Below are positions 49,201 to 61,110 of a stretch of DNA of 64,000 nt, piece after piece. The notes under the pieces were generated by a model. That model was not told the DNA's origin. It did no database searches and saw nothing but the letters and a program-made list of their open reading frames with translations. This stretch comes from Monarcha castaneiventris obscurior (taxonomy: Eukaryota; Chordata; Aves; Passeriformes; Monarchidae). The position numbers and the translations under genes were made by a program. Each line of letters opens with the position of its first letter. Position 1 is the stretch's first letter. Where the stretch lies: NCBI GenBank assembly GCA_026261815.1, contig JAMPIT010000200.1, forward strand, positions 93,591-157,590, read 5' to 3'.

Positions 49201-52200
49201 AGGATCCTGACCATCACCAGTGACTACAAGACTCTCACTCAATCAATACCCAGACTGTTCAACAGGACCTGAAGACTCCCAGAAAAATTGGCATTTGCCC
49301 ATTTCAGACTGAGAGGAACTGACTTCGCCCAGAGGGGTATCTTTGGCTCATTAAGCAATACCATCCACAGGCTTGTTCAGATCAAATCAAGCAGTTCCTG
49401 GGTTCTTCCTACAGCGTACTGAGATGCAGTCTGGCACTTGGGGTCCACTTGAGTCCTCTTAAAATAAAAATTAATTGATATGCAAATCAGACAAGGCATT
49501 AGACTAGTCTACTGGCCAAGGGCGATGCACAGATTCCTCACTGTTTCAATGCTACAATCCCAACTCCCCCACATCCCTCCTCCTTTCCGAGCCCAGGGTT
49601 AGCCATTAGCCATGGCTCACCAGAGCAGGGAGGACCCCACGGACGCACACCTTGTGCACAAAAGAGAGCCTGGATGTTCTTCTTGAGCCAAGTCCCAGAT
49701 TTGCATTATCCCCTCCCTGATCATCAGCATGTCATGGGCTCATCAGCACTGCTGGGCTCTCACCTCACACTGAGCCACTTGCACATGATCTGAGTTTAAG
49801 TACGGGCACATCAATATCTGTGCCCATTGGGGAGGCAAGAAGGTAGCAAGAGAAGTAGGAGCCTGACTTCCTAGAGCGTTTGCTATTGGGATTCTTCTCT
49901 CAGCTTCCAAGAAAGATCAATTCTTTGCATACCCCCGGTAGCTTTTCCGAAAACACTGCGAACAGCCACCACAGCCCCAGCCACTGGACCACACACAGAC
50001 AGAAACAGCCACAGATCAAACAGTGAAAGAGCAGCCACCCAATATGCTCAGGACCAGGTCTTGGAGGAAGGACAATGCCAAAACACGGTATTACTCTTGG
50101 ATATGCTCACCTCTTCTCTCTCCCCTTCCAACTAACTAACCACCAGCCACAGTTACCCTCTTCTGCAGTCTTGTTTCAACCTGAGGCTGGGCAAAGCAAT
50201 TAACTTCTCCATCTGGTTGCAGTGAGAGGAATATAAACGTCATCACCCAGACAGGAATCAGCAGCCCTGAGTCATGTCAAAGTCGTCCATTTCCAGTGAA
50301 AGAGCTCGGAACATGGCAGTGCCAGCATCAGCCTCAGAAACAGAAATCCCAGGGTAGCTAGTTTGCTTCACTGGTGTTAAACCTACCCACTGTGGACCTC
50401 CATAGGCCCCTCCAAGGGCCTCTAGGCTGCTACTAGGAGTTCCAGGGAAAGGACTTATCAATGGTAGCCTATTATTGCAACAGCATCAGAAAAATGCCTG
50501 GGGCTCTTATACTATGATGGAAAAAAAGGGAAGACTAAACCCTAATAATATAAAGAATACATTTTAATCAGACTAGGCCTTTGTGAAATTGCTTTTGATT
50601 AAACAGCATAATAAACTAAATTATAAACATTTGCCACTCGTAGCTGAGTCTCCGAATATTCTGAAATCGCAAGGTGGGGTGAGAAGCAACTGCTTACAGG
50701 TAAGATCCTGACCACACAAGCAGGTGGAAAAATCACTCTTCTCACTAAAATAACACATCAGGGCTAAAATTATATCGAGATATTTGCAAATGGCTGGACA
50801 TTTCTTTGCTGAAGCTATGCTTCAGGCAAAGCAACTCTTATCAACAAGATGTTTACAATTTGAACTAATGAAACTTACTTTTAAAGAGCCAAAACAGGTT
50901 TGGGTTTTGGAGCAGCTTTTATTTGCTTTGGTGTTTTTTTTGGTTTTGGTTGGGTTTTTTTTTAAGAGAATGAGGAGCAAAAAACTCACACTGAATTCTC
51001 CAAAGGAGGTGGGCACTCTAGGCAGATCATTACTGAACCTCTGACCTGTGGAAATGTTTTGGAAGGAGAGGTGCCACAGACTGAAGCACAGGCATGCCTG
51101 TGCACTTATCTCTGCTTCCTTTGGGTTTGTACTGTTCTGACGGCAAAGAGGACAAGCAGGGCTTAGTCTTTTCTTTCACAATGTCAAGTTCCCATGAAAC
51201 AGGATTCCCCACTGAAAATTAGGAAACTAATTAAAGAGTACAAAAACCATCCACTTCAGCCATTCTAAACCATATATATGCAGATGGCATCACAGAAATA
51301 AATAACAATAAAGTATTTAACTATTTTTTCAATAGTGTCTCCAGTAGCTTCCCACACATTTTGAGCTCTGAGAACAAGCTGGGATGGAGAAGCTCATCAC
51401 TGCGAGAAGCCAACAGGAGGGCCACTCTCATAATTCCCAGCAGCAGAGTGAAGGTGCTTGGCCTCTCCTGTCGAATGCAATCTCAGCTTCTGTTCATGAG
51501 CCCCAAGAAAGGAAAGGGGATGTATCACTCATTTCTCAGATGGAGAAGGGGACACAGCCACGAGGAGGTGCTTTTTCTCCTGTCCAAAACAGCAGAAAGC
51601 AGAAGATGGGTAGAGTGATGAAAAAAGGGAGAGTAGGGCACAATTCTGGCGCCCGCATCCCACTCTTAGGGCTACCAGGCCTGCACAGGCTGCCAAATCA
51701 AATAGCTATCCAGAGCCACACTCCTGACAAGTGTAGCAGGCAAAGCCCTCAAAGCAGGACCAGTGCAAGGCTCCTTCCACCTAGAGCAATCACTGCCCAC
51801 GTCTGATGCTCATCCACAACGACTGGCAGCAGCTGATGCCTATGGATCGCACAGAAACCTCGATCCCTCCCACTGGAGGAGTTCCACAACTCTCCAGGCT
51901 GCTGTGTTTTTACAGGCTCCAACCAAGAACCCCATCCCAGTCTCCACAAATGCATTTTCACCATTGGAAAGGGATCTGAGACACTGGGAGGATATGCAAG
52001 GAGGATAGCAAGGACCAGCCTGTACCCTCAGTGCCTCTCCAGACAGAAGTACTTGTTGAGAGATCCATGACATCACTGGTGGGCTCTCCTGAAGGAAACC
52101 AGACAAATGCAAGGGCAGACTTTCAGCACCTCACCAAGGGGGAGTTTATCCAAAACAGAGGGCTCCTTGCTCCCTTCTCAGCATCATCTTACAAAGGGAA

Positions 52201-52256
52201 GGCAGGCAAGTCACCATTTATTTTGGGTCCCAGTTTCTCTTTCTGTAACATGGTTT
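52201..52256 (-). repeat. MIR/CORE-SINE-like fragment
   Basis: GGCAGGCAAGTCACCATTTA followed by TCCCAGTTTCTCTTTCTGTAACATGG matches the MIR reverse-complement block 'gggcaagtcacttaacctctctgtgcctcagtttcctcatctgtaaaatgg' in order. Only this core block is recognisable. Confidence 0.5.
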
Positions 52257-54494
52257 CTCATCCAAAGGGGGAAACTACACAAGACTACCCCTTTAGGGTA
52301 AAACATTGTGCTGGCAGCACCCGCATCCGTACACCCCTATGCCCACAACACACTGCCTGGGCGCTGTGCTATCCCCTGATAAGGAAACCACCAGCACAGC
52401 ACCCGGTGACAATCCTTCCCCCAAGCCTCGGGGACTGACATGCAGCATGTCCACGTGGCCTGCGACCACAGTAGGAATAAAACCACCGCCATTCAGAAAA
52501 AGCATAATTAGCGAAGATTAAACAGCCAGTGGCTATGCTGGCAGCTAGAGGAAAGACACAGACCACCACCTCCCTGCAGCAAAGGAGTCACTGCTTCCTG
52601 TGTCGATGGTACATCCGCCAAGTGCCCCGCAGGTCTTGCCCCCACTGTGCCCACTACAGGAAGATCACCGAGTCCGCTCACCCTGATCACTAGAAAGTGT
52701 ATGTACCACCATATACAAAAAATTCTCTTCCAAACTCATCTCACCCTCTCTCAACTAGGACCCCCTCATAAAAGTAAGAAGAGACAGGCCTTTCCTGGCA
52801 TTTCCTTTTTCTGAAAAGGCTGTAAAATTTTCCAAGCATAGCCAAAGCCAGAGCAAAGTTTGTCAGGAGCTCAGCTCGTTAGGCGGCTGCTCAAGGAGCC
52901 CCGCGGGAGGCGCAGGCTGCATAATTCAAAACATCTTGAACCTTGGAAAAGAAAATAGAAACCAGGCTGTGAGAATGAGGGGGGCAGCTCCAGCTCCAGT
53001 GTAACCCCTGCTCTGGGAGCGCCCCATCTGCAGAGCTCAAGCAGAGCCACGGCCCCAGCAGAGGTGCTGCGGCCAGCCCAAGTGGAGCTGGCATCAGGCG
53101 GAGGAAATTCCAAGCCTGTTGCTTCTGGCAGCCACACCGGGCCCTGGCTAGAACCTCGGCAACCTGGAAACCGGCTACTCAGCAATTTTCTTGCCATCCA
53201 GAGGACTTGGTCTAAACCACAGTTTCACTTCCCCCTCCCTGCCCAAGAGGCAGGGAACACCAGAGGCAAAGAAACATTTGCTCAAAAGCTGTCATGACCA
53301 AAGCCCCCCCCCCAAACCACTCTGCTCTGGGAGGACAGTCTGGAGCTGCTGCTATCACCCCCACCCCCCCACTGCATCTGGGGGTGGACAGAACAGAGGA
53401 AACTTGCTTGGACCAGCCCTAGGTCTCCCCGATTCCTTTTGCTCTTTGCCAGAGGAAAGTTCAAACAAGGCTGCACAGAGGCAGGACACAGGCAGCTTTC
53501 AGCCCAGCCTAACTGCCATGCTTGAGGCTTGCCTGTGACCGGACCTGCTCCATTCAGGCCCTGTCTGGCCCGATCCTCTGCTACAGATCAGTGCTGGAAC
53601 GAATCCTGCCAAGGAAGTGGTGAAAGCTCCAGTGCTGCAGGGGTTTCCACAGCCTTGGCCAGCTTGATGTTGAGAAGAGTTGACCAGAGATGCAGCCCTT
53701 GTGCTCAGTCACTACCCTTCTTCAGAGCTCCCCATCCAGGTTCCTCCCCACCCTGAGCAGGGAGACCTACAGTGTGGGTTGTTGGGACCGTTGCTTTTTA
53801 TAAGCCACCTTTTTATAAACCAGCCTTCTCTCCCAGCTGCAGCCTTTCCAGAGGCCTGAAGCCCAGCATGGTAACAGAATGAAGCAACAGTCATTGCACC
53901 CACTGCTGGAGCCCCTGCCCATCTGAAGGGGAGTACAGCTATTCATTGATACACAGCTATTTAGCAGGATCTTTCTTCCAAAGAACATATTATGATTTTT
54001 ATTTTCTATTAGGAAGACTGCAATTCTCCAGAGTCCCTGACTGCAGAACCAGACGACTGATGCAGACCTGATGAGACAGGTACCATGCTCTGGGTGGCAA
54101 GTCAAGGAAGACCATTCACGAAGCAAAGTTCAGCAGGGGATACACTGCAAGCAGAGAGAAACAGGACTCTTAACGTAAACCCTTAACAGAAAGCTGGGTA
54201 TGGCACTCCAAACAAAGGCACGGCATTCTTGGAGAGCAGCATTTCTTTGCAGGGTGAACACTGGACAAGGACCCTGGAGTATCAGAAGCTCCACTCAAGT
54301 AGCCAAGGACACAGTTTGCAACTCTGCTGTAATCACACAAGTCACAGCTTTCTAACTTCAGCTGAGCAAATCCTGCTGGAAAACTCAAAGATGCACTGAG
54401 CATTGAAGATACTTCAAGAGAGGAGCTCCTGACCTCCAGCTTCTCAGAGGAGTAGAAAACCCTGCTTATGCCTTAAATAGGAGGCTGAGACCTA

Positions 54495-54612
54495 GAGAGG
54501 CAGCAGAGTAGGAGTGATGAGCAGGAGTTGGGAATCCCGGCTTCTGCCCCTAGCTCTGCCACATATTCCCTTCCTGTCTTTGGTTAAGTCACTTCCTTTC
54601 ACTTTTCCTCCC
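54495..54612 (-). repeat. MIR/CORE-SINE-like fossil
   Basis: MIR reverse-complement order is preserved: AGAGGCAGCAGAGTAG, then GAGCAGGAGTTGGGAATCCCGG (the tRNA-like 'gggttcgaatcccgg' box), then AGCTCTGCCACATATTC, then GGTTAAGTCACTTCC. The tRNA B-box-like remnant explains why it resembles a tRNA arm. Good match for an old SINE. Confidence 0.6.
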
Positions 54613-56869
54613 AGCCTTTATTTTGGAGGTAAAAAAAAGCAAGCCCTTGCTTCTGCAGAGTGCTTAAAACCTCTTCTGTCCTGTGACAGGGCAGAAGATT
54701 GCTGTGGCCAGAGGCTGCAAGACACCCAGCATGCAGGAGCCACGCTGCTTGCACAAACCCCAGCAGAGCCTGGCATTTCCTGTGCTTACATTTTGAGAAG
54801 CACAGAGTCTGTAAACAGGCAGTGCCACAGAGCATCTTCTACACAAACCATATCCTGGCCCATTCCTCTTCTCGGCCACAGGAGCAGGAGCTGAGCAAGG
54901 AAAAGGAAAGCTGCTCAGCTGACCTATGACAGAAAGAGCAGTGCAACCGAAACACACCATTGCTCTGGACAGCACACCTTGCAAGGAGGTGGCTGTCAAA
55001 CCAGTAACAGCAAGGATGGGGAAGATCCAGCAATACCAGAGGCAGGGTTAAAAGGAAAAAAAAAACCACAACAAAATAAAACTGCAAAAAAACAACCCAA
55101 CCAGCACCCTGAAGAGGCACAATGATGCAGACGGGCCTGAGGAGCACAGCCTTCCTGCTCCCTAGCAGATCCATCCTGTGGCCTCCCACATACTTTGGGA
55201 AGAAAGAAGATGGATGAGTAGGCACAGGCAGGAACAAGGAGCACTCTGTGGTTTTGCTCAGTATTTCAGTCCATCTCTCACTTAGGAGGAGCTCTGCTTC
55301 GTTTTCCAAGTCTCGCCCTCTCTGGCACGGATCACAAACCTGGCTTCTGGCCCAGGACTTGGCTCCAGCAGCGCTCATCACTAAACAGGGTGACGCCCCA
55401 CCTCTGGGCACACTGCATAGCGCAGTCCTAAAGCCATCTTGAGGCTATTACCCCAGCATCAGAAGAAGCTCCCCATTATCCCCCAGCTGGAGTTCCAGGC
55501 ATCTCGAGTCGCAGCTGAAAAACCCAACACCCAAACACAGCTCCAGTTCTTTGAGGGAAGAAAAACCCAGCATCAAAGTGCTGTTTTCTCTAGTGGCTCC
55601 AGCTGAAGCTGCCAGACAAGCTGCCCACATTGGGGAAGTCCTGTCTCCCAAAGATGCCCAGGCGTAGCTTGCATGTTCCTCTGCCTGGAGCTGCCCAGAA
55701 AGATGCAGCAGGATGATGCCAGGTGAAGGCACTGTCCTCCCATCACAGGCAGGGGAAAAGGGGCTGAAAACCACTGCCCCATGCACCCATCTGACAATTC
55801 AGCAAGGATACCAGGATACAAGGAAGCCACTTGTGCCCAGACACCAGCAGCTGTCAAAGAACCAGACCACCTCTTCATAAAGGGCTGAGCACTGACGGTG
55901 CCCAGCATGGACACACACACAGTGAGAGCAAAACAGACTCCTGCTTGTCTCTTCAGGGCACTGCAGCCCATCATCCTCACACTGCTTTCTCCAGTGCAGG
56001 GTTGTAGCTGGCATCAAGGCAACCCTGTCCATTTTGGAGTCGCATTGTCTTAGATGTTCCGATCCCATGCTTTGGAAGAGGAGCAGCAGGAGCATCAGGT
56101 CCAGGCTCAAGCAAGCAGGACTTGGAGCCAGTCAGGATGCCCAACAGCAGCACATCCATTTCCAAGGCTTGGTACAGGTTTCAGCCATGACAAGACGACC
56201 CATGCTCCATCTTCCTGCCACACCATCATGGCCCAGGCTGCCCTGGGGACCAACAGGATGCAGGGAACGAGCAGGACTCCTGACAAGCTGCCCCTTCACA
56301 GCATGGCTTTCTCTTAAATCAGAAGCAGGTGCCAATTAGAACTGCTTCCTCTACACTAGCTCCTGCTGAGTATAACCCTGTGGTGACTGCAAATGCCATT
56401 ATGAACTGGTCCCAGTTAGAACAAAATCTGTCACCCTCTCCACCTTTGAGTTTCATAGAAGATCAGGTAGGAAGAAAACAAAACCAGTTCCCAGGAAGGG
56501 TCTGGTGCTAAGTAGATGACCTGCAATAGCCACCACGGAAGAAGGAAGGGTGCCTCTCATCCATGCCATGTGGTTTGACTGGTGCTGCCTCCCCAGATGA
56601 AGTGCAAAATACAGCAACAGAAACCATGCCCACCAGTCTCCAGTAACAGTTCCTGGGCATCTTCCACTCAGGGCTGCCAGGGGCAGTGAAGAAAGGAAGC
56701 CACACCAAAGCAGCAAAGACCGGCCCACTGGAAATCGGCACACAACTACAAAACAGAAGTCAAAAAGAATTGAGGAATAGCACTGTGGCCATCCTCACCA
56801 CCTGCACCACACAGGGCTGCTGAAGATGCACAACTGAGAAGCAAAGCCATCACAACATATCCTAGGCCT

Positions 56870-56924
56870 CTCGCTCCAAGACGGGTGTAACACTAACCCT
56901 AACCCTCGCTCCAAGACGGGTGTA
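56870..56924. repeat. Telomeric repeat patch between 20-bp direct repeats
   Basis: CTCGCTCCAAGACGGGTGTA occurs at 56870-56889 and again, perfectly, at 56905-56924. The bases between them contain CTAACCCTAACC, the vertebrate telomere C-strand repeat. Confidence 0.9.
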
Positions 56925-57629
56925 TTTTTACACAGCTTCAGCACTATGAGAAACCTCATAGGGTAGCTAAAGCTCATGGAGATCAACTACACGAAGTCAG
57001 AATCTGCAACTCCCACCACCCTCTGAAAACACAGGACCACACACGAGATCACCAGAAAATACATCTGCCAGTCAACATCCTCCTGGGAGGAAAGGAGAGC
57101 TGACTGACACCAAGTCCTGACCGGCATTAAGATTCTGATTTTCCAGAAGAGTCGTGTTGGCAATCCTCCTTGCACTTCACTGATACAACTTAAGTAACAC
57201 TGACAAAATATTGCTGCATCTGTACATCATATCACTATGATATCTCTACTCTGCATTATATTATATATCCATGCATCTACATACCACGTTTCCTGTCAAA
57301 AATGTCAAAAGTAGTCAAACACAGCACAAGTCTCCTATGTGCCCTCTCTCTCACCCCCCACGCTCCCCCACTCCCCATCCAGGGCAGTAGCATGATGCTG
57401 GGTCTCTGCCAAAAGAGCAACAGTACACGGAAAATGACATTTTCAGAGCAAGCTCTGGGCTTCTGCCTGGCTAAGGCTGTTGGGGGGCAGCTGACATCCC
57501 TGGGAGAAGGCAGTGACAGAAGCTCAGGAGCAGGTTCACAGGTGGAAGAGACCGCTGATGCATTCTCAGACAGGAACAGTAAACTTGTGCTTTTCCACAG
57601 GGGACTTATTCTCCCAGAAGAGACCAACT

Positions 57630-57700
57630 TTAGAGATCTGTCAGTCAGGGTATTTAAAACTGGATGGAGCCCTAAGGAATTAAGAGCTGGAAGCCAGCCT
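57630..57700 (+). repeat. Possible CR1/L3-like LINE fragment
   Basis: GGTATTTAAAACTGGATGGAGCCCTAAGGAA resembles the 3' region of CR1-type elements, which read '...tcaaaactggatggagccctgagcaa...'. No diagnostic CR1 3' end or 8-bp repeats follow, so this is tentative. Confidence 0.3.
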
Positions 57701-58165
57701 GTGCCATCTCCATGAAATGACTAGACCTGAACAGATTAAAACCCATTACAGCAGCACATCTGGACATCCGAGGAACACAGACACATCCTCGAGTGCTTTG
57801 ACCGCTAAGAACTTTCCCTCCTAGCAGGGGCAAAGCCTGATGCAATCACCTGAGACAGGGCAAAGAAGCAAGGGTTGTCCTGATGCCAGTTCTGAACTGG
57901 ACACTGTACTGACAAGAGATGGAGCTGAAAGAGACAGAAAACAATCCCAGGACCCATCTTGGGACCCCGAAACCAGCTGAAGATGACCAGAGTAACAAAG
58001 AGCACCATCTCTACAGCAGTAAGAAACAGCCACTGGTTGGGACACAGCTGATGCTCCCCACAGAGAACCAAGAGCCTCCTCTACAACTACCCCTCCCTCC
58101 CTTCCACATCCCTCCACACAGCAAGTGCTGCCAGAAGGGAAAGCACTCACAGTATTCAGCAAGAG

Positions 58166-58218
58166 AGAACAGCAGTGGAGAGAAAAAAAACCAAAGTTTT
58201 TTTCTCTCCAGAACAGCA
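58166..58218. repeat. Perfect 14-bp hairpin flanked by 9-bp direct repeats
   Basis: TGGAGAGAAAAAAA (58176-58189), a 7-nt spacer, then its exact reverse complement (58197-58210). AGAACAGCA occurs on both sides, at 58166-58174 and 58210-58218. Confidence 0.9.
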
Positions 58219-59039
58219 AGTATGGAGGACACGATGTCAACTGGGTTGACAACTCGATAGAAAAGTCAAAGGCTGAGCTGAGTTCGGACTTCAGAAACTC
58301 CAGGCCAGTATGAGCAAAGTCCACAGCTCGCAGGCTGGAGTTAGCCTGGAAATAAAGTGCAACTCCAGCGCATCCTTGGCAGCTGCCCTGGAGCAGCACA
58401 GCCCAGTGAGCTTGCTATGTCCAGCTTTGTGATGGCCCAGTTGCTTCATGCAGCTATCTGTCCCCTCTGTCACACAGTGGCCAGAGAGCCACCTTCCAAC
58501 AGCAACACAGTGAGATGCAAAAGGGCTTAAAAGTACAAAACAGAACTCTTTTACTTTCTTCAACTGAACAACTGTGGTTTCTAGTTTCTTAAGCAGGCTT
58601 TACTTTAACTGCTGCCTGTTTATTTCTTTCCGGTGGCGGGGATCTGGAAAAACGGACTTTCAAGGACACCTGTAGTAACACCTACAACACTGCACCACAG
58701 AAAACACCATGAAATGGATTTTCTAGGTAATGAAGATGCAGGTCAGGGTGTTAAGGAGCAACCAATCCCATCTACTCTGCTAAAATGGCAACACACACAT
58801 TAAAAAACAAACAAAAAGGTTCTTCAGCACTTAGGTTATGAATGCTCTGGAAAAAGTCCCAATGGAGCAGACAGCTGTTGTAGAGACAGCACACTGATAC
58901 GCTCATCTTTCCACCAAGGAGGATCAGGCAACAACATCGACTTGGACATTTCTGCACTAGTACCAGCCCTGGGTGTGTATTACATACCCACGTGTGGTGG
59001 CAACCAGCATTACCACAGGCACCAGAGTCAAAGGAGGTC

Positions 59040-59125
59040 TTGATTCAGCATCAACACAGCCTTGCCAAGTGACCTTGAGCAAATCATTTCCTCGGTGACT
59101 CACTGTTCTTATCCCTCCTGCCACC
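59040..59125 (-). repeat. MIR/CORE-SINE-like fragment
   Basis: GCCAAGTGACCTTGAGCAAA then TCATTTCCTCGGTGACTCAC then TGTTCTTATCCC follows the MIR reverse-complement order 'agctgtgtgaccttgggcaagtcacttaacctctctgtgcctcagtttcc'. Confidence 0.5.
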
Positions 59126-59989
59126 AAAGTAGCAGAGCAAGGTGCACACACAACCCCTGTATGTGACTGATGGATGGAAGGAGCTGCATGTCATTACTGC
59201 GTGCCTGGCATGAAACTGCATTTGGGCAGGGTAATGAGTGGTACCCACACTCGCAGAACAGATCCTGCAGGTCAAGAGTGCGCAGCTAGGGCTCCTGTAG
59301 CATCACTCCGCAGCCAAAGGTGCATGGTTCTCCTCTGTGCTACACCGTCAGCAGCCCTTTGCCTGGCAGAGCCAGGACAAAACCGTATGCTGCCGCAGCC
59401 TGACACCCTGTCAAAAGGAGCTGCCCCCAAGGCGTGCAGACACCGCCACACACAACAACACAACAGCCTGCCCTGTCATGTAGCATTACTTATGTGTTCA
59501 GATATGCATCCTTCTCGCATTTCTATTCCAGCAAGTGGTTGCTAGCAGAGCGGGGCTGGAACAAGTTCATCACCTGCTAAAGACACGTCCCTACTACAAT
59601 GCAGGGGAGGTTTTGTTACATCGGTTCCTTTCTGTGCGCAAGGAAAATACATACATGTGGTATTTCTCTCATTTTTCTTCCAAGCCGACCACATGCCTGA
59701 TTTATCTCAACAGGGAACCAGAGCCTATCGAGTGGAACACGGCAAAGAGAGGGGAGAGGTCTCCCCTGATAGTTAGGATGGGCTCTGACAGAAGTGTTTG
59801 TTTAAACCCCACGGGAAACGTGGCGAATTCCAATCCTTCGTGGGGCTTTAACAGCACCGATAACGTCCTGCAAAATCCAGACCAGCTCCGGTAACACCAG
59901 ACGCAACCCGAATAAGTTCTTTGCACCTAGAGAAAAGCCCCAGTCGAGGCACTTTTGTCCTCGAGGAATCGCCTGCGGCCGCAGCAGCA

Positions 59990-61110
59990 ATGGGTGACAA
60001 GGACCTGGGAAGAGCGATTCCCGAGACGTGAGAGCGAATCGGGAAGGGTCCCGCGGACCAGGGGCAATGTCCGAGGCAAGCAGGGACACTGACAAGCGCA
60101 TCCCCAGCCGGCCGGACTCGGCGGGTAGGCCGAGCTGAGGCCGGCGCCGTCCCCCAGTCAAGTTATCGCCGCCCCCGAGAGCCGTGGTACGGCTGCTGGC
60201 CCGGAGTCTCCGGCTCGGACGGCGGCTGCCGTCTACCCCTCTGTCCGGATGACAGCCCCGAGGTGGGCCCGGCTGCGCGGGGTAAGGGGTCGGTGCGGGA
60301 GCGGCATGAAGCCCCGGCTCTCCCCCGGGGCGGAACAATGGGACGGCGGCTGCCCGGGCCCGGCGGGGCACTCACCTCGGCGGCGGCGGCGGAGCGGCTC
60401 AGGGTAGGCCGGGCGAGCCCGCCGGGGCGGCGCGGCGCGGCTCCGCGGGCTGCTGGGGGCCGGCCAGCGGCGCGGGGCCGGCGGCGCGGGCCGCGCTCAT
60501 GGCTCGGCCGCCCGCCGCAGGGCGCGGGGTCGGGGCCGCTGCCGGCGGCGCCCCCCGCCCCGCCGCGCCGCTCTCCGCCGACAGAGCCGGCGCTGCCACC
60601 CGCGCCCGCCGGCGGGGGTGGACGTCCGGCCGCGGCGAGCCCCGCTGCCCGCCCGGCCCCGAGCCGCGGACGGCTTCCCCGCGCTGCGGCGGGCGGCCGG
60701 GCGCGGGCGGCGGGGAGCGGAGCCGGCGGGCGCGGCGGCCCGGGCGCGGGCGGGGGCGCCGTGGCGAGGGCGAGGCGCTGCGGGCCAAGTGCTCCTTTCT
60801 CCGCCGGAGCCTGAATAATCATTTGGAGAAACAGGATCATTCACTTTCCTCCGAGCCGGAGCCCGGCGCTGCCCTGTCAAAATAAAAGCCCCGCGCGCCG
60901 ATTAACCGCTTCCTGGTCGCGGGCGCCCCGCCGGCCGCCCAGCGACACCGCCGGCGACCGGCATCGCCGCCGGGGACCGGGATCGGCACCGCCGCTCGTC
61001 CCGGGCCTCCCGTGGCGAGCGGCCGGCGCCCTGCGAGTGGCTATCCAGGTGTCGCACACCCACGCGCCTCACAGACACGTACGCGATGGCACACGGGTCC
61101 CAGCACCGCC
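59990..61110 (-). promoter_or_regulatory. BCL9L: CpG-island promoter and exon 1 of BCL9L
   Basis: About 1.1 kb of extreme GC and CpG density. On the minus strand a consensus donor (GCCGCCGAG followed by GTGAGTG) ends the inferred exon 1 at 60376. An AT-richer block at 60810-60895 stands out inside the island and may lie near the transcription start. It contains an ATG at 60840 directly preceded by an in-frame TGA, and that frame stays open to the donor. No other gene in the window could use this donor. The assignment to BCL9L rests on strand, position and phase. Confidence 0.65.

Larger units (their letters stand above)
28178..60375 (-). other. BCL9L: BCL9L intron 1 (about 32 kb)
   Basis: Inferred from the GTGAGTG donor at 60375 in the CpG island and the acceptor at 28178. 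I read through it on both strands. No ORF resembles a known protein and no RNA gene was recognised. It contains several MIR-like SINE fossils, microsatellites, a telomeric insertion and AT-rich blocks with clustered transcription-factor motifs, which are listed separately. Additional non-coding 5' exons could lie inside it and be invisible from sequence. Confidence 0.6.

Noticed and set aside
54528..54560. tRNA-like B-box (GTTGGGAATCCCGG) that could suggest a tRNA gene
   Set aside because: No cloverleaf can be built; the context matches the tRNA-derived head of an old MIR-type SINE.
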